From Porphyrobacter sp. IPPAS B-1204 (lineage in GTDB: Bacteria > Pseudomonadota > Alphaproteobacteria > Sphingomonadales > Sphingomonadaceae), in contig RHGM01000001.1 in the NCBI GenBank assembly GCA_003724185.1, positions 1,200,001 through 1,264,000 of the forward strand: a stretch of DNA of 64,000 nt, read 5' to 3'. This document shows positions 46,892-56,373 of this stretch, piece after piece. Position 1 is the stretch's first letter; every line of letters begins with the position of its first letter. A program made the translations under genes and the position numbers. The notes under the pieces were generated by a model that saw nothing but the letters and a program-made list of their open reading frames with translations, had not been told where the DNA came from and did not search any database.

Positions 46892-47449
46892 TCAGTCCCG
46901 TGGGCCTCTGCTCCGCTCAAGCAGCGCCAGCGTTTCGGGATGGGTAGAGCGCGCGGCGCTGGTCCAGTCGATCACCGTCGCGTCCGATAGCTTGCCGCCT
47001 TGGGCGAACAGCAACAGCCTGCCCTCTGTCGGGTAGATCGGCCCTTGAGGCCCAAAGCAGGCGTCACCGCCATCGTAGCTGCGCAGCCTGACCCGCCGCG
47101 GGGCGCCAAGCCCGCGTTCTGTCACGAGAATACGCAATGTCACAAAGCGGTATTGCGCACCCCGCCGGTCCTCGCGCCAACCTGAGAGGCCCGCCACCTC
47201 AGCCGCGACAATCTGCTCTGCCGTGCGCCACAACGCCTCCTCGCGCTCGCGCTGGGCCAGCTCCCGTTGCATCTCCGCAGCCTCCGCATCGCGCCGGGCC
47301 TGCGCGACAATACGCGCGCGATAGGCTTCCTCGGTTTCGTCAGGGAGCATGGGCGCGGGCTGATGCAGTGGCGGCGAGCACGCGGCGGCGGGCGCGGCCA
47401 GCACAGCCAGACCGGCCGTGGCGGCCAGCCAGAGCCTAAAGCTTGGCAT
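46892..47449 (-). CDS. Exported hypothetical protein
   Basis: A 185-residue protein not matched to a family. A signal peptide spans about 1-23 (LAAPAAAC), and Cys24 could make it a lipoprotein. A highly charged Glu/Arg/Ala-rich helix (about 35-75) follows, then a beta-rich region with [14 protein letters not shown] and [21 protein letters not shown], the latter resembling secreted NTF2/OB-like surface repeats only loosely. ATG 47449 overlaps the end of dut by 14 nt, so it is probably in the dut-coaBC transcript. Confidence 0.65.
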   Translation of the reverse strand: MPSFRLWLAATAGLAVLAAPAAACSPPLHQPAPMLPDETEEAYRARIVAQARRDAEAAEMQRELAQREREEALWRTAEQIVAAEVAGLSGWREDRRGAQYRFVTLRILVTERGLGAPRRVRLRSYDGGDACFGPQGPIYPTEGRLLLFAQGGKLSDATVIDWTSAARSTHPETLALLERSRGPRD

Positions 47450-47894
47450 GACCCCCGGTCGAGCCGAAACCGCCCTCACCGCGTTCGGTCGCGTCCAGTT
47501 CCTCGACCTCGGCCCACGCCGCCTGCACCACCGGGGCCAGCACCAGCTGGGCCACGCGGTCGCCGCGCGCGATGGCGAAGGGTTCATTGCCGAGGTTGAT
47601 GAGGATCACCTTCAGCTCGCCGCGATAATCGCTGTCGATCGTGCCGGGGGTGTTGGGCACGGTGATGCCGTGCTTCAGCGCAAGACCCGAACGCGGGCGC
47701 ACCTGGATTTCGTAGCCCTGCGGGATCGCCAGTGCGAGGCCGGTCGCCACCGCGTGGCGCGCACCGGGAGCAATCGTCAGCTCCTCGGCGCTGACCACAT
47801 CCATCCCCGCCGCGCCGGATGTCGCATAGGCGGGCAGCGGCAGGCCTGCGCCGTGGGGCAGGCGCTTGACCTCGACATTCACAGATGACGTCAC
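47436..47894 (-). CDS. dut: dUTP diphosphatase
   Basis: A 152-residue trimeric dUTPase that cuts dUTP to dUMP, keeping uracil out of DNA and feeding dTMP synthesis. The five motifs are readable: [40 protein letters not shown] and the C-terminal [10 protein letters not shown] arm. Its ATG overlaps the coaBC stop (ATGA, 47891-47894). The order coaBC-dut is conserved in alphaproteobacteria near dnaA. Confidence 0.96.
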   Translation of the reverse strand: MTSSVNVEVKRLPHGAGLPLPAYATSGAAGMDVVSAEELTIAPGARHAVATGLALAIPQGYEIQVRPRSGLALKHGITVPNTPGTIDSDYRGELKVILINLGNEPFAIARGDRVAQLVLAPVVQAAWAEVEELDATERGEGGFGSTGGHAKL

Positions 47895-49573
47895 TCTGCC
47901 ACCTCCGCCCGGAACGCTGCCGCGATCCGTTCGGCCAGCGCCATCGCCACCGCGCTCTTGGGCATTTCGTCGAGCGTCTCGACCCCCTCGGCAGTGACGA
48001 TGGTGACGCGGTTCATATCGCCACCCATCACGTCGCCAGAAACATCATTGGCCACGATCCAGTCCGCCCCCTTGCGCTTGCGCTTGGCCTTGGCGTTGTC
48101 GATGACCTTGTCGGTCTCGGCCGCGAAGCCGATCACCAGTTCGGGGCGATTGCCGGCGGCGGACAGGTTGATCAGGATATCCGGGTTTTCGGTCAGCATC
48201 ATCATCGGCGGGGCCGATTCGCGCTTCTTGATCTTGCGGGCGCGGTATTCCCGGGGCCGCCAATCGGCCACGGCGGCGACCATCACCGCGACATCGGCGG
48301 GCAGCGCACGCCTGACCGCCAAGGCCATGTCGTTCGCGCTTTCGACATCGATGCGGTCAACGCCTGCCGGGGTCTTCAGGAACACCGGGCCTGCCACCAG
48401 AGTCACCCGCGCACCCAGCGCGGCGGCGGCGGCGGCGATGGCAAAGCCCTGCTTCCCGCTAGACCGGTTGGCGATGTAGCGCACCGGATCGATCGCTTCC
48501 CAGGTCGGCCCGGCGGTGACCAGCACGTGGCGTCCGGCCAGCGGGCGATATTCGGCATCGACCCCGAAATCCGCGCCTTCGGGCACTTCGCCCAGCACGG
48601 TTTCGACCTCTTCCGGCGTGGCTGGCGCGAAGAATTCGGGCCGGGCCTTGCGCGGATCGACCTCGTGATTGATCGCGCTCACGTCCATCGGCGGCGCGGC
48701 GCCCGCCATGCCTTTCTTCGCCAGCAACGGCCCGCCCAAGTCCGGCGCAAATTCAGGGTCGGGCTCTTCCTCGAAGGGGTAATCCTCGGCGCCGGGTTCG
48801 GGCAGGTCTTCGTATTCGGCCTCGATTTCCTCGTGGCTGCGTTTCGCGGTGGAACGCGGGATGATCTTGGAGAAAAACCCGCTGAGACCGCCCGCAGGCA
48901 TGGCGGCGCTGCCGTCATCCTCTTCTTCGGGCTCCAGCGCTTCGACCTCGATCACCGGCGGCGCGAGGCGCGGCGCAGGCGCGGCAAGGCGCGGGGGTTC
49001 GGGAACATCGAGGCCCAGATGGTCGGCAATCGCGGCCCAGATCGCCTCAGGCTCGGGCAGGCGTCCGTATCCGAACTCGCCGCAAGCCATCGGGCCTTCA
49101 TCGGGCTGGAGCACGGTGACGCCCGCGGCCTTCAGCACGCCGATATTGCGCTGTGTCGCGTCATGCTCCCACATCCGCACGTTCATCGCGGGCACGGCCA
49201 TCACCGGCTTGTCGGTCGCAAGAATCAGCGTGGTGGCAAGATCATCGGCAATGCCGGTCGCCATCTTGGCGAGCAGATCGGCAGTGGCCGGGCACACCAC
49301 CACCAGATCGGCCTCGCGGCTGAGCTGGATGTGTCCCATCTCGGCCTCATTCTTGAGGTCGAACAGGCTGGTGTAGACCTGATTCTCGCTCAATGCGGCG
49401 AGCGACAGGGGCGTGACGAATTGCTGGCCGCCCTTGGTGACGACGCAGGTCACATCGGCCCCACCCTTGCGGATCAGGCGCACCAGTTCGCAGGCCTTGT
49501 AGGCCGCAATTCCGCCGCCCACGACCAGCAGGATGCGTGGGTTTCTGCCCGCGGCCTCCTCCTGTGTGCTCAT
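47891..49573 (-). CDS. coaBC: Bifunctional CoaBC with long central insert
   Basis: A 560-residue coenzyme A biosynthesis enzyme: the N-terminal CoaC part (about 1-186) decarboxylates phosphopantothenoylcysteine with FMN ([20 protein letters not shown]), and the C-terminal CoaB part (about 343-560) joins phosphopantothenate to cysteine ([27 protein letters not shown]). Between them lies an extra about 155-residue segment rich in Glu, Asp, Pro and Ala (for example [12 protein letters not shown]), absent from the usual about 400-residue protein and probably disordered. Both active parts look complete. It is followed by dut with overlap. Confidence 0.93.
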   Translation of the reverse strand: MSTQEEAAGRNPRILLVVGGGIAAYKACELVRLIRKGGADVTCVVTKGGQQFVTPLSLAALSENQVYTSLFDLKNEAEMGHIQLSREADLVVVCPATADLLAKMATGIADDLATTLILATDKPVMAVPAMNVRMWEHDATQRNIGVLKAAGVTVLQPDEGPMACGEFGYGRLPEPEAIWAAIADHLGLDVPEPPRLAAPAPRLAPPVIEVEALEPEEEDDGSAAMPAGGLSGFFSKIIPRSTAKRSHEEIEAEYEDLPEPGAEDYPFEEEPDPEFAPDLGGPLLAKKGMAGAAPPMDVSAINHEVDPRKARPEFFAPATPEEVETVLGEVPEGADFGVDAEYRPLAGRHVLVTAGPTWEAIDPVRYIANRSSGKQGFAIAAAAAALGARVTLVAGPVFLKTPAGVDRIDVESANDMALAVRRALPADVAVMVAAVADWRPREYRARKIKKRESAPPMMMLTENPDILINLSAAGNRPELVIGFAAETDKVIDNAKAKRKRKGADWIVANDVSGDVMGGDMNRVTIVTAEGVETLDEMPKSAVAMALAERIAAAFRAEVAE

Positions 49574-49644
49574 ATTGCCTCGCCTCTCGCGCCTCGGTTC
49601 CGGGTGTCAGCCATAGTGCAAGGATCATCCATCGCAAAGTTTGG

Positions 49645-50772
49645 TTAAGTTTGCCTTGAAGTGGGCGCGATTGCGCCGCGGACAAGTTCGAAAAGCGCAC
49701 GCGGGGCAAAGGCGAGGCCGATGGCATAGGCCGGCAGCGCCAGTTCGGCCCAATAGTAATTCTCGGGGCGGGCGAACAGGGCCATGATTGTGGCGAGGCC
49801 AGTGAACCACAGGACGGCGAACAGGCCGAACCGTCCCCCCAGCCCTGCCCAGCCGATCAGCGGCAGCACGGCCAGCGGCGCAGCGATGCTGGCGGGCAGG
49901 AAGCGCAGGCCGGTCAATTGCCCCAGCGCGGTGATCGGCAAGCCATATCCCGCCTGCGCGCTCCACCCTTGCGAGGCAAGGTCGCCGGGCAGGCGCAGGG
50001 CCTCAACCGCTTGGAAATGCAGCGCCATGGCAATCGCCAACAGCACAAGCAGCCCGGTCGCCGCCGCCGCCTCACGCCAGCGCTTGTCTGTCAGAGCAAA
50101 CGCCAGCCACAGCAACACGAAAGGCGCGGCCAGTTCGCGCACAGCCAGCCCCGCGCCCGCCGCCAGCAGCGCGGGCCACCAGCGGCCGGGGCGATAGGAA
50201 AGCAGCGCGAGTGTCAGCAGCAGGCCGGCGATGAAGTCATGGTCATACCCCGCGACCGGCGACAGCGCCGCCCCACCGCCCAGTGCCAGAAGAGCGCTGG
50301 CGCCCAGCCGTTCGGGGACCGAAGCCAGCGGCGCAGACCCCGCATTGAGCGCCCACAGGCAAGCCAGCACCAGCGCCAGCGCAAGCACGCGCACCCCGTC
50401 CGCGCCCACCGCCGCCTGCAGCCACGCCAGTGTCGGCAGGCGCACAGCAACGACAGGCCGGGTCGGGTAATTGCTGGCGTGCTGCTCGGCGATGGCAGCG
50501 GTGTAGTACCCCTCCCCCGCCGCCATGCGCGCGTGGATGCGGGCGTAAAGCGCCATGTCACCCTTGGCGCGGGCGGGCGAGCCGGGTGCGGAGGTAGCGG
50601 GCGACGCGGCGGGCGCAGGGGGTGCCTCAGGCTGCGGCGCAAAGGCCGCTGCGCCTAAAGCCATCGTGGCAGCCAGCAGCCCCAGCGCCAGCACGGCGGC
50701 CCAGCGTGGCAAATGCAAAAACGGACGGCCCAACGATTCCCACCGGCCCAGCCAGCCGGAAAGCAGGATCAT
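49645..50772 (-). CDS. Polytopic membrane protein, unknown
   Basis: A 375-residue integral-membrane protein. About nine helices are visible, e.g. VLALGLLAATMALGAAAF, RVLALALVLACLWAL, FVLLWLAFAL and LLVLLAIAMALHF. An early Ala/Pro-rich periplasmic loop (about 45-70) precedes a motif YARIHARMAAGEGYYTAAI. This is the general layout of GT-C or mannosyltransferase-like proteins, but no diagnostic Asp motif can be assigned. ATG 50772 overlaps the ubiB stop (ATGA, 50769-50772), so it is in the ubiE-ubiB operon. Function not recognised. Confidence 0.75.
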   Translation of the reverse strand: MILLSGWLGRWESLGRPFLHLPRWAAVLALGLLAATMALGAAAFAPQPEAPPAPAASPATSAPGSPARAKGDMALYARIHARMAAGEGYYTAAIAEQHASNYPTRPVVAVRLPTLAWLQAAVGADGVRVLALALVLACLWALNAGSAPLASVPERLGASALLALGGGAALSPVAGYDHDFIAGLLLTLALLSYRPGRWWPALLAAGAGLAVRELAAPFVLLWLAFALTDKRWREAAAATGLLVLLAIAMALHFQAVEALRLPGDLASQGWSAQAGYGLPITALGQLTGLRFLPASIAAPLAVLPLIGWAGLGGRFGLFAVLWFTGLATIMALFARPENYYWAELALPAYAIGLAFAPRALFELVRGAIAPTSRQT

Positions 50773-52325
50773 CCGATCCAGCCGAGCGCCATTGCCCCCC
50801 ACACCGCGCCCGCCCCTGCCAGCGCAGCGGCGAAATATCCCGGCCAGCGGCGATCCGTGCGGCGGTCGGTGATGAGCGGGATATGCGGGAGCGGCGGCGT
50901 TTCGGGCGCGCCGCCCTTGGGCGGGTATTTCTCCTCCAGCCGCCGGATCAGGCCGGGCAGGCGCAGCAGCGTTTCCGCATCGGTCTTCAGCCGGTCGGCC
51001 AGCGCCGCCTCCGGCCCGAGTTCATCGCGGATCCACGAGCGCACATAGGGCGCGGCGGTGTCCCACATGTTGATATCGGGGTTCAACTGCGTGGCGATGC
51101 CTTCGACCATCACCATCGTCTTTTGCAGCAGCAGCAGGTGCGGCTGGGTTTGCATGTCGAAATCGCGGGTGATCGCGAACAGCCCGTCGAGCATCTGGCC
51201 CACGGACAGCTCCTTCACCGGCTTGCCGCGCATCGGCTCACCCACGGCGCGCAGCGCGGTGGCGAATTCGCCGACCGAATGGTAGCTGGGCACATATTGC
51301 GCCTCGAAATGGATTTCGGCGACGCGCTGGTAATTGCCGGTGGTCAGCCCGTAGAGAATCTCCGCCAGCCATTGCCGCGCGCGGCGGTCGATCCGGCCCA
51401 TGATCCCGAAATCGATGGCGACGATGGTGCCATCGTCCTCCACGAACAGGTTGCCCTGGTGCATGTCGGCATGGAAGAATCCGGCGCTGATCGCCTGCGT
51501 CAAGAAGCTGATCACCAGCTTTTCCGACAGCGCGGCAAAATCGTGGCCCCGCGCGCGCAGTTCGTCCACGCGGCTGATCTTGATCCCGTCGATCCACTCG
51601 ATCGTCAGCACCCGGCCATTGGTGCGGTCCCAGTCAATGCCGGGGATGCGGTAGCCGGGAACGCCTGCCATCTGCTCGGCGAGTTCGGATGCAGAGGCGG
51701 CCTCGCGCCGCAGGTCGAGTTCTGAATTGGTCCAGCGCTTGAAATTGGCGATGGTCAGGCGCGGGCGCAACCGGCTTGCCTCCCCGCCCATCGCCTCGAC
51801 ATGGGCGGCGGCCCATTCATAGGTGGTGATGTCGCGGGCGAATTTCTCGCGGATGCCGGGGCGCAGCACCTTGATGGCGACCTTGCGGCCTTCGATGGTG
51901 ACGCCCTTGTGCACCTGCGCGATGCTCGCCGCGCCGACCGGCACGGGATCGATTTCGCTGAACAGCTTGTCGATCGGCTGGCCGAAGCTCGATTCGATTG
52001 CCGCCTTGATCTCGGCAAAGGGCACCGGCGGCAGGCTGTCCTGCAAGGACAGGAGATTGTTCGCCGCTTCCTCGCCCACCAGATCGGGGCGGGTGGCAAG
52101 CGATTGCCCCAGCTTGATCGCAGCAGGGCCAATGGCACGAAACGCTCCGGCATAATCACGCGGGCCGTTCTTGCCCGTCAGCGTGGCAAGCCGCGCAAGC
52201 CGGACGAACTGGCGCACCGCGAGCGGCGCATTGGGATCATTCTCGATCCCCACCAGCGCACGGCGGCGCGCCAGCGTGACGCCCCAGCGCGCAAGGCGGA
52301 TCAGGTGGACGACAGAAGATGTCAC
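50769..52325 (-). CDS. ubiB: UbiB ubiquinone biosynthesis kinase-like ATPase
   Basis: A 518-residue ABC1/ADCK-type atypical kinase needed for ubiquinone synthesis. It has the KxGQ motif (IKLGQSLATRPD near 80), the Ala-rich loop VGAASIAQVHKG replacing the P-loop, and the catalytic segments FHADMHQGNLFV and VAIDFGIMGRID. Two membrane helices close the protein (GYFAAALAGAGAVWGAMALG). No ATG is usable; GTG 52325 lies just after the ubiE stop. The following gene overlaps its end. The order ubiE-ubiB is the usual one. Confidence 0.93.
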   Translation of the reverse strand: MTSSVVHLIRLARWGVTLARRRALVGIENDPNAPLAVRQFVRLARLATLTGKNGPRDYAGAFRAIGPAAIKLGQSLATRPDLVGEEAANNLLSLQDSLPPVPFAEIKAAIESSFGQPIDKLFSEIDPVPVGAASIAQVHKGVTIEGRKVAIKVLRPGIREKFARDITTYEWAAAHVEAMGGEASRLRPRLTIANFKRWTNSELDLRREAASASELAEQMAGVPGYRIPGIDWDRTNGRVLTIEWIDGIKISRVDELRARGHDFAALSEKLVISFLTQAISAGFFHADMHQGNLFVEDDGTIVAIDFGIMGRIDRRARQWLAEILYGLTTGNYQRVAEIHFEAQYVPSYHSVGEFATALRAVGEPMRGKPVKELSVGQMLDGLFAITRDFDMQTQPHLLLLQKTMVMVEGIATQLNPDINMWDTAAPYVRSWIRDELGPEAALADRLKTDAETLLRLPGLIRRLEEKYPPKGGAPETPPLPHIPLITDRRTDRRWPGYFAAALAGAGAVWGAMALGWIG

Positions 52326-52329
52326 AGGG

Positions 52330-53085
52330 TCAGATCTTCCACCCCGAATGGATCGCGACGAGCCCGCCCATGATCGGTTCGACCTTGGTGTTGGCAAAGC
52401 CGGCGCTGCGGATCATCTGCTCGAAGGCGGGCATCGGCGGGAATTTGCGGATCGATTCGGCCAGATAGCGGTAGGAATCCGCATCCCCCGCAATCGCCTG
52501 CCCCATGCGCGGCAGCAGGTGTTCGGAATAGATGTCGTACGCCTCTTTCAGCCCCGACCACTCGACGGTCGAAAACTCAAGGCAGAAGAACCGCCCGCCC
52601 GGACGCAGCACGCGCATGGCCTCGGCCAGGGCGCGGTCGATGTGGGTGACGTTACGGATGCCGAAAGCGATGGTGTAGGCATCGAAGGTGTTCGACGCGA
52701 AACTGACCTTTTCCGCGTTCTGGCAGGTGAAGACGAGACTGCCATCCTCCTCGCCCAAGCCCCGTTCCAGCGCGCGTTCGGCGCCCACGTCCAGCATGTC
52801 CTGATTGATGTCAGCCACCGTGATATGCGCGCCGCGGGCCGCCATGCGGAAGGCGATGTCACCCGTGCCGCCCGCCATGTCGAGAATCTGCTCGCCCGGC
52901 TGCGGCTTCACGCGCTTGACGAAACGATCCTTCCACAGGCGGTGCATCCCGCCCGACATCGCATCGTTCATGATGTCGTATTTGCGGGCGACGCTGGAGA
53001 AGACCTCGCCAACCTTGCGGGTCTTTTCTTCCGGGGTCACCTGCGTGTAGCCGAAGGAAACGGTGTCGTCAGTGCTCTGTGTCAT
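52330..53085 (-). CDS. ubiE: Ubiquinone/menaquinone methyltransferase UbiE
   Basis: A 251-residue SAM-dependent C-methyltransferase of ubiquinone synthesis. Family blocks: ARKYDIMNDAMSGGMHRLWKD by core, the SAM motif LDMAGGTGDIAFRM near 70, GIRNVTHIDRALAEAMRVLRPGG by core, and GGLVAIHSGWK at the end. ATG 53085 has GGGAG 7 nt upstream. It is divergent from mutM (57-nt gap) and followed by ubiB. Confidence 0.96.
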   Translation of the reverse strand: MTQSTDDTVSFGYTQVTPEEKTRKVGEVFSSVARKYDIMNDAMSGGMHRLWKDRFVKRVKPQPGEQILDMAGGTGDIAFRMAARGAHITVADINQDMLDVGAERALERGLGEEDGSLVFTCQNAEKVSFASNTFDAYTIAFGIRNVTHIDRALAEAMRVLRPGGRFFCLEFSTVEWSGLKEAYDIYSEHLLPRMGQAIAGDADSYRYLAESIRKFPPMPAFEQMIRSAGFANTKVEPIMGGLVAIHSGWKI

Positions 53086-53142
53086 GCCCGGCTCCCTAGA
53101 GACAATTGCCGCCCGCGCAAAGGGTGTTAGGGGGGAAAGACC

Positions 53143-53958
53143 ATGCCCGAATTGCCCGAAGTAGAAACAACCGTTCGCGGCCTTGCAAAGTTCCTTGAGG
53201 GCGAACGGATCACACGCGTCCAGCTCAACCGCGCCGATCTGCGCCGCCCCTTCCCCGCCGATCTGGTGCAGGTGATGACAGGCGCCACGGTCAGCGCCCT
53301 GTCGCGCCGCGCCAAATACGGGCTGATGCATCTGGATCGCGGGGCGACGATGATCTTCCATCTGGGGATGAGCGGGCGCTGGCGGATCGACCCGGAGGTA
53401 CCCGACACCCACGATCACCTGCTGCTGGAAACCGCCAACCACCGCTTTGCCCTGTGCGATCCGCGCCGCTTCGGTTCGGTCGATCTGGTGGGGACGGATG
53501 TGCTGGAAGGCTGGCCGCAATTTGCCGCGCTCGGGCCGGAGCCGCTGGGGCCGGGTTTGAGTGTTGCGCACCTGAAGGCGGCGCTGGCGGGCAAAACGCA
53601 ATCGATCAAGCTGTGCCTGCTCGATCAGCGGATCGTGGCGGGGCTGGGCAATATCTATGTGTGCGAGGCGCTGTGGCGGTCCGGGATCAGGCCCACCAAG
53701 CAGGCGGGCAAGGTCACAGGGCCGCAACTCAAGCGCCTTGTGCCGGCGATCCGCGATGTGCTCGAAGCCTCGATCCGCGATGGCGGCTCGACCCTGCGTG
53801 ATTATGCGCGGCCCGATGGGGAGCTGGGCTATTTTGCCAGCAGCTTCGATGTCTATGGCCGCGATGGGCAGCCGTGCCGCCGCAATGATGGCGGCATGAT
53901 CCAGCGCATCGCACAGGGCGGACGCAGCACGTGGTATTGCCCGGTGTGCCAGAAGTAG
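53143..53958 (+). CDS. mutM: Formamidopyrimidine-DNA glycosylase
   Basis: A 271-residue bifunctional glycosylase/AP lyase that removes 8-oxoguanine and ring-opened purines. The catalytic N-terminus PELPEVETTVRGL is intact, with the FHLGMSGRW and H2TH (LCLLDQRIVAGLGNIYVCEAL by core) regions. The C-terminal zinc finger has Cys in GQPC and YCPVC, but the second Cys of the usual CxxC pair is absent: the text reads PCRRNDGG instead of PCxxCG. This could weaken zinc binding, or be a lineage trait. It is followed by rpsT. Confidence 0.95.
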   Translation: MPELPEVETTVRGLAKFLEGERITRVQLNRADLRRPFPADLVQVMTGATVSALSRRAKYGLMHLDRGATMIFHLGMSGRWRIDPEVPDTHDHLLLETANHRFALCDPRRFGSVDLVGTDVLEGWPQFAALGPEPLGPGLSVAHLKAALAGKTQSIKLCLLDQRIVAGLGNIYVCEALWRSGIRPTKQAGKVTGPQLKRLVPAIRDVLEASIRDGGSTLRDYARPDGELGYFASSFDVYGRDGQPCRRNDGGMIQRIAQGGRSTWYCPVCQK

Positions 53959-53990
53959 CGCGGCGACTGACGTGCCCGCCAAGGGAATCG

Positions 53991-54019
53991 TTGACCTTGA
54001 GGGCAGTTCTGACTATGCG
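53991..54019 (+). promoter_or_regulatory. Promoter of rpsT
   Basis: TTGACC (53991-53996), a 17-nt spacer, TATGCG (54014-54019), 113 nt before ATG 54133. It would give an untranslated leader of about 107 nt, where autogenous control by S20 is known in other bacteria. Confidence 0.6.
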
Positions 54020-54132
54020 CGCTGCTTTCCGGCGGTTGGACCATGCGTCCGCTCGCCCGTTTTCGAGCAAACCGTCACCAATTTCCCGGCTGCCTCAAGC
54101 GGCCTGAACAAAACGCGAGACAGACACGAATT

Positions 54133-54393
54133 ATGGCCAACACGCCGCAAGCCAAGAAGCGCATCCGCCGCAACGCCAACCGCGCCGAAATCAACGGTGC
54201 GCGCATCAGCCGCATCCGCAGCTTCATCAAGAAGGTCGAATCGGCCTGTGAAGCCGGCGACAAGGAAGCCGCTGCTGCAGCGCTCAAGGCGGCCCAGCCG
54301 GAAATGGCCCGCGGTGTTGCGCGCGGCGTGCTGCACAAGAACACCGTGGCCCGCAAGCTCTCGCGCCTGACGCGCCGAGTCGCCACGCTCTGA
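54133..54393 (+). CDS. rpsT: 30S ribosomal protein S20
   Basis: An 86-residue basic, all-helical ribosomal protein that binds 16S rRNA early. It begins [19 protein letters not shown] by core and ends LTRRVATL, with the family [22 protein letters not shown] 54133 is the family start; the frame open to 54043 is not conserved. It is followed by a perfect terminator at 54462, then dnaA. rpsT beside dnaA is common in alphaproteobacteria. Confidence 0.96.
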   Translation: MANTPQAKKRIRRNANRAEINGARISRIRSFIKKVESACEAGDKEAAAAALKAAQPEMARGVARGVLHKNTVARKLSRLTRRVATL

Positions 54394-54461
54394 TTCGATT
54401 CGCCCTGCTTTCCTGATCATGTCTTAGGCATGATTACGGGTCGCCGGGACTTCGCAAAGTG

Positions 54462-54500
54462 AAACGGGCCGCGCTCCATGAGCGCGGCCCGTTTCGTTTG
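54462..54500 (+). terminator. Rho-independent terminator of rpsT
   Basis: AAACGGGCCGCGCT (54462-54475), loop CCATG, AGCGCGGCCCGTTT (54481-54494), then CGTTTG. The 14-bp perfect stem is followed by a short T-rich tail. It separates rpsT from dnaA. Confidence 0.85.
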
Positions 54501-54916
54501 CGACAATTGCAACCGTGGTTAGCCGCATAAATGTCAGGATTCACCACGATTCGCGCGTCTCAGACGAGGAATCCTCAGCCAAATCATACACTTCAACGCA
54601 AGTCTGCGGGACAGAGGCGAGTCAACAGGAATATTTCACTTTTTTTTAAAAGTCCGCGCTTGCGCAAATGTCCCCAGAGTTCTTTAGATCACTTCTACCC
54701 GGCGCGGGACAGCCCGGGTGCTTTTACAACTTGGCCGACAGGGGGGGAACCTCGGAATCTGCGATTCCGGGGCTTGGGAAGGCGAAGCCTGTCGCAACGG
54801 GGTTAAAAAAGATCTGCGAGCCACGCGCGCTCGGCAGGCAAGGTAGAATTGGGGAAAAGCTTGTGCACAGGACTGACAAGGCACGGACGGGTAGCCGCCA
54901 GGCTGACGAACATCTG
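54501..54916 (+). other. dnaA upstream region with GANTC cluster
   Basis: 416 nt without a gene. GANTC sites (the CcrM target) are at 54538, 54548, 54569, 54755 and 54763, with a sixth in codons 3-4 of dnaA (54923). An A/T tract (54639-54655) forms the inverted repeat ACTTTT/AAAAGT. A weak candidate promoter is TTGCGC (54660-54665), 17 nt, TTTAGA (54683-54688). No convincing DnaA box (TTATCCACA) was seen here. Confidence 0.5.
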
Positions 54917-56320
54917 ATGGAAGATTCCGAAGCTGTGAATCTCGCTGCCGATTGGTCCGATATCAGTCAGGGGCTGCGCAAGGATCTGGGCCACCAGCTG
55001 CACAGCCAGTGGATCAAGCCGATCCAGCTTGGCGCGCTGAACCGCGACACCGGCACGCTCGATCTGTACCTCCCCACCGAATTTTCGGCGAACTGGGTGC
55101 GCGATCGCTTCCATGACCGCCTTCAGCTCGCATGGAGCATTGCGCGCAGCGAAGTGCGCAAGGTCAACATCGTGGTCCACCCCGGCCGCCGCCAGCTGCC
55201 CGATCTGCGCCTCGACGATGGCCGCCGCCCCGCCAATGACGGCGCAAGCGCGATTGCGCTGGCCGCAGGCGCGCTGGGCGATGCAAACTTCACATCGTCG
55301 GTCGGACTTGATGCGTCGCTGACCTTCGCCGCCTTCGTCACGGGTGAAGCCAACGTGCTGGCCTGCAATGCAGCGCAGCGCATGGCCGCGCTGGAACAGC
55401 CGCAATTCTCGCCGCTCTATCTCAAGGCCGCGACGGGTCAGGGCAAGACCCACCTGCTGCACGCGATCGGCCACGGCTATCTGCAGACGCACCCCCGCGC
55501 GCGGATCTTCTACTGTTCGGCCGAACGCTTCATGGTCGAATTCGTGCAGGCCCTGAAATCGAGCCAGACGATCGAATTCAAGGCACGGCTGCGCAGCTTT
55601 GATCTGCTGCTGGTGGACGATATCCAGTTCATCATCGGCAAGGCGAGCGCGCAGGAAGAACTGCTCTACACGATCGATGCGCTGCTGGCTGAAGGCAAGC
55701 GTCTGGTCTTCGCTGCCGACCGCGCCCCGCAGGCGCTGGACGGGGTCGAACCGCGGCTGCTCAGCCGGTTGTCGATGGGCCTTGTCGCCGATATCCAGCC
55801 GGCCGACATCGAACTCAGGAAGAAGATCCTCGTCTCCAAGCTGGTGCGCTTTGCGCCGCTGGCTGTGCCGGAAGACGTGGTCGAATTTCTCGCCCGCACC
55901 ATCACCCGCAACGTGCGCGAACTCGTCGGCGGCCTCAACAAGCTGATCGCCTATGCCCAGTTGACCGGGCAGGAAGTGTCCCTGCAACTGGCCGAAGAAC
56001 AGCTGACCGACATCCTCAGCGCCAACCGCCGCCGGATCACCATTGATGAAATCCAGCGCACCGTCTGCCAGTTCTACCGCATCGACCGCGCGGAAATGAG
56101 CAGCAAGCGCCGCGCCCGCGCCGTGGTGCGTCCGCGGCAGGTGGCGATGTATCTGTCCAAGGTGCTCACGCCCCGCAGCTACCCCGAAATCGGACGCAAG
56201 TTCGGCGGGCGCGACCATTCGACCGTGATCCACGCGGTGCGCCTGATCGAAGACCTGCGCCAGCGCGATGCCGACATGGATGGCGACGTGCGCAGCCTGC
56301 TGAGGCAGCTGGAAAGCTGA
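54917..56320 (+). CDS. dnaA: Chromosomal replication initiator DnaA
   Basis: A 467-residue AAA+ initiator that melts oriC and loads helicase. Domain I is about 1-80, the linker about 81-135, the ATPase about 136-350 with Walker A near 171-178 reading AATGQGKT (the first Gly of the usual GGxGxGKT is Ala) and Walker B LLLVDDIQFI near 231. The C-terminal DNA-binding domain ends with GGRDHSTVIHAVRLIE near 431-446, the signature for DnaA boxes. ATG 54917 (MEDSEAVNLAADW) is the family start; the frame open to 54668 is not. It lies close to parS and to the repeat array just downstream. Confidence 0.95.
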   Translation: MEDSEAVNLAADWSDISQGLRKDLGHQLHSQWIKPIQLGALNRDTGTLDLYLPTEFSANWVRDRFHDRLQLAWSIARSEVRKVNIVVHPGRRQLPDLRLDDGRRPANDGASAIALAAGALGDANFTSSVGLDASLTFAAFVTGEANVLACNAAQRMAALEQPQFSPLYLKAATGQGKTHLLHAIGHGYLQTHPRARIFYCSAERFMVEFVQALKSSQTIEFKARLRSFDLLLVDDIQFIIGKASAQEELLYTIDALLAEGKRLVFAADRAPQALDGVEPRLLSRLSMGLVADIQPADIELRKKILVSKLVRFAPLAVPEDVVEFLARTITRNVRELVGGLNKLIAYAQLTGQEVSLQLAEEQLTDILSANRRRITIDEIQRTVCQFYRIDRAEMSSKRRARAVVRPRQVAMYLSKVLTPRSYPEIGRKFGGRDHSTVIHAVRLIEDLRQRDADMDGDVRSLLRQLES

Positions 56321-56373
56321 CCCGCACAACGGTTAATTCGCACACAATCTGCCCAGACTTTGCACCGCACTTT

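Noticed and set aside
47885..49648. 587-codon plus-strand frame opposite coaBC
   Set aside because: CoaBC on the minus strand has all motifs; the plus frame has none.
54501..54916. oriC in the dnaA upstream region
   Set aside because: No cluster of DnaA boxes and only one short A/T tract; the origin is probably near but outside this stretch.
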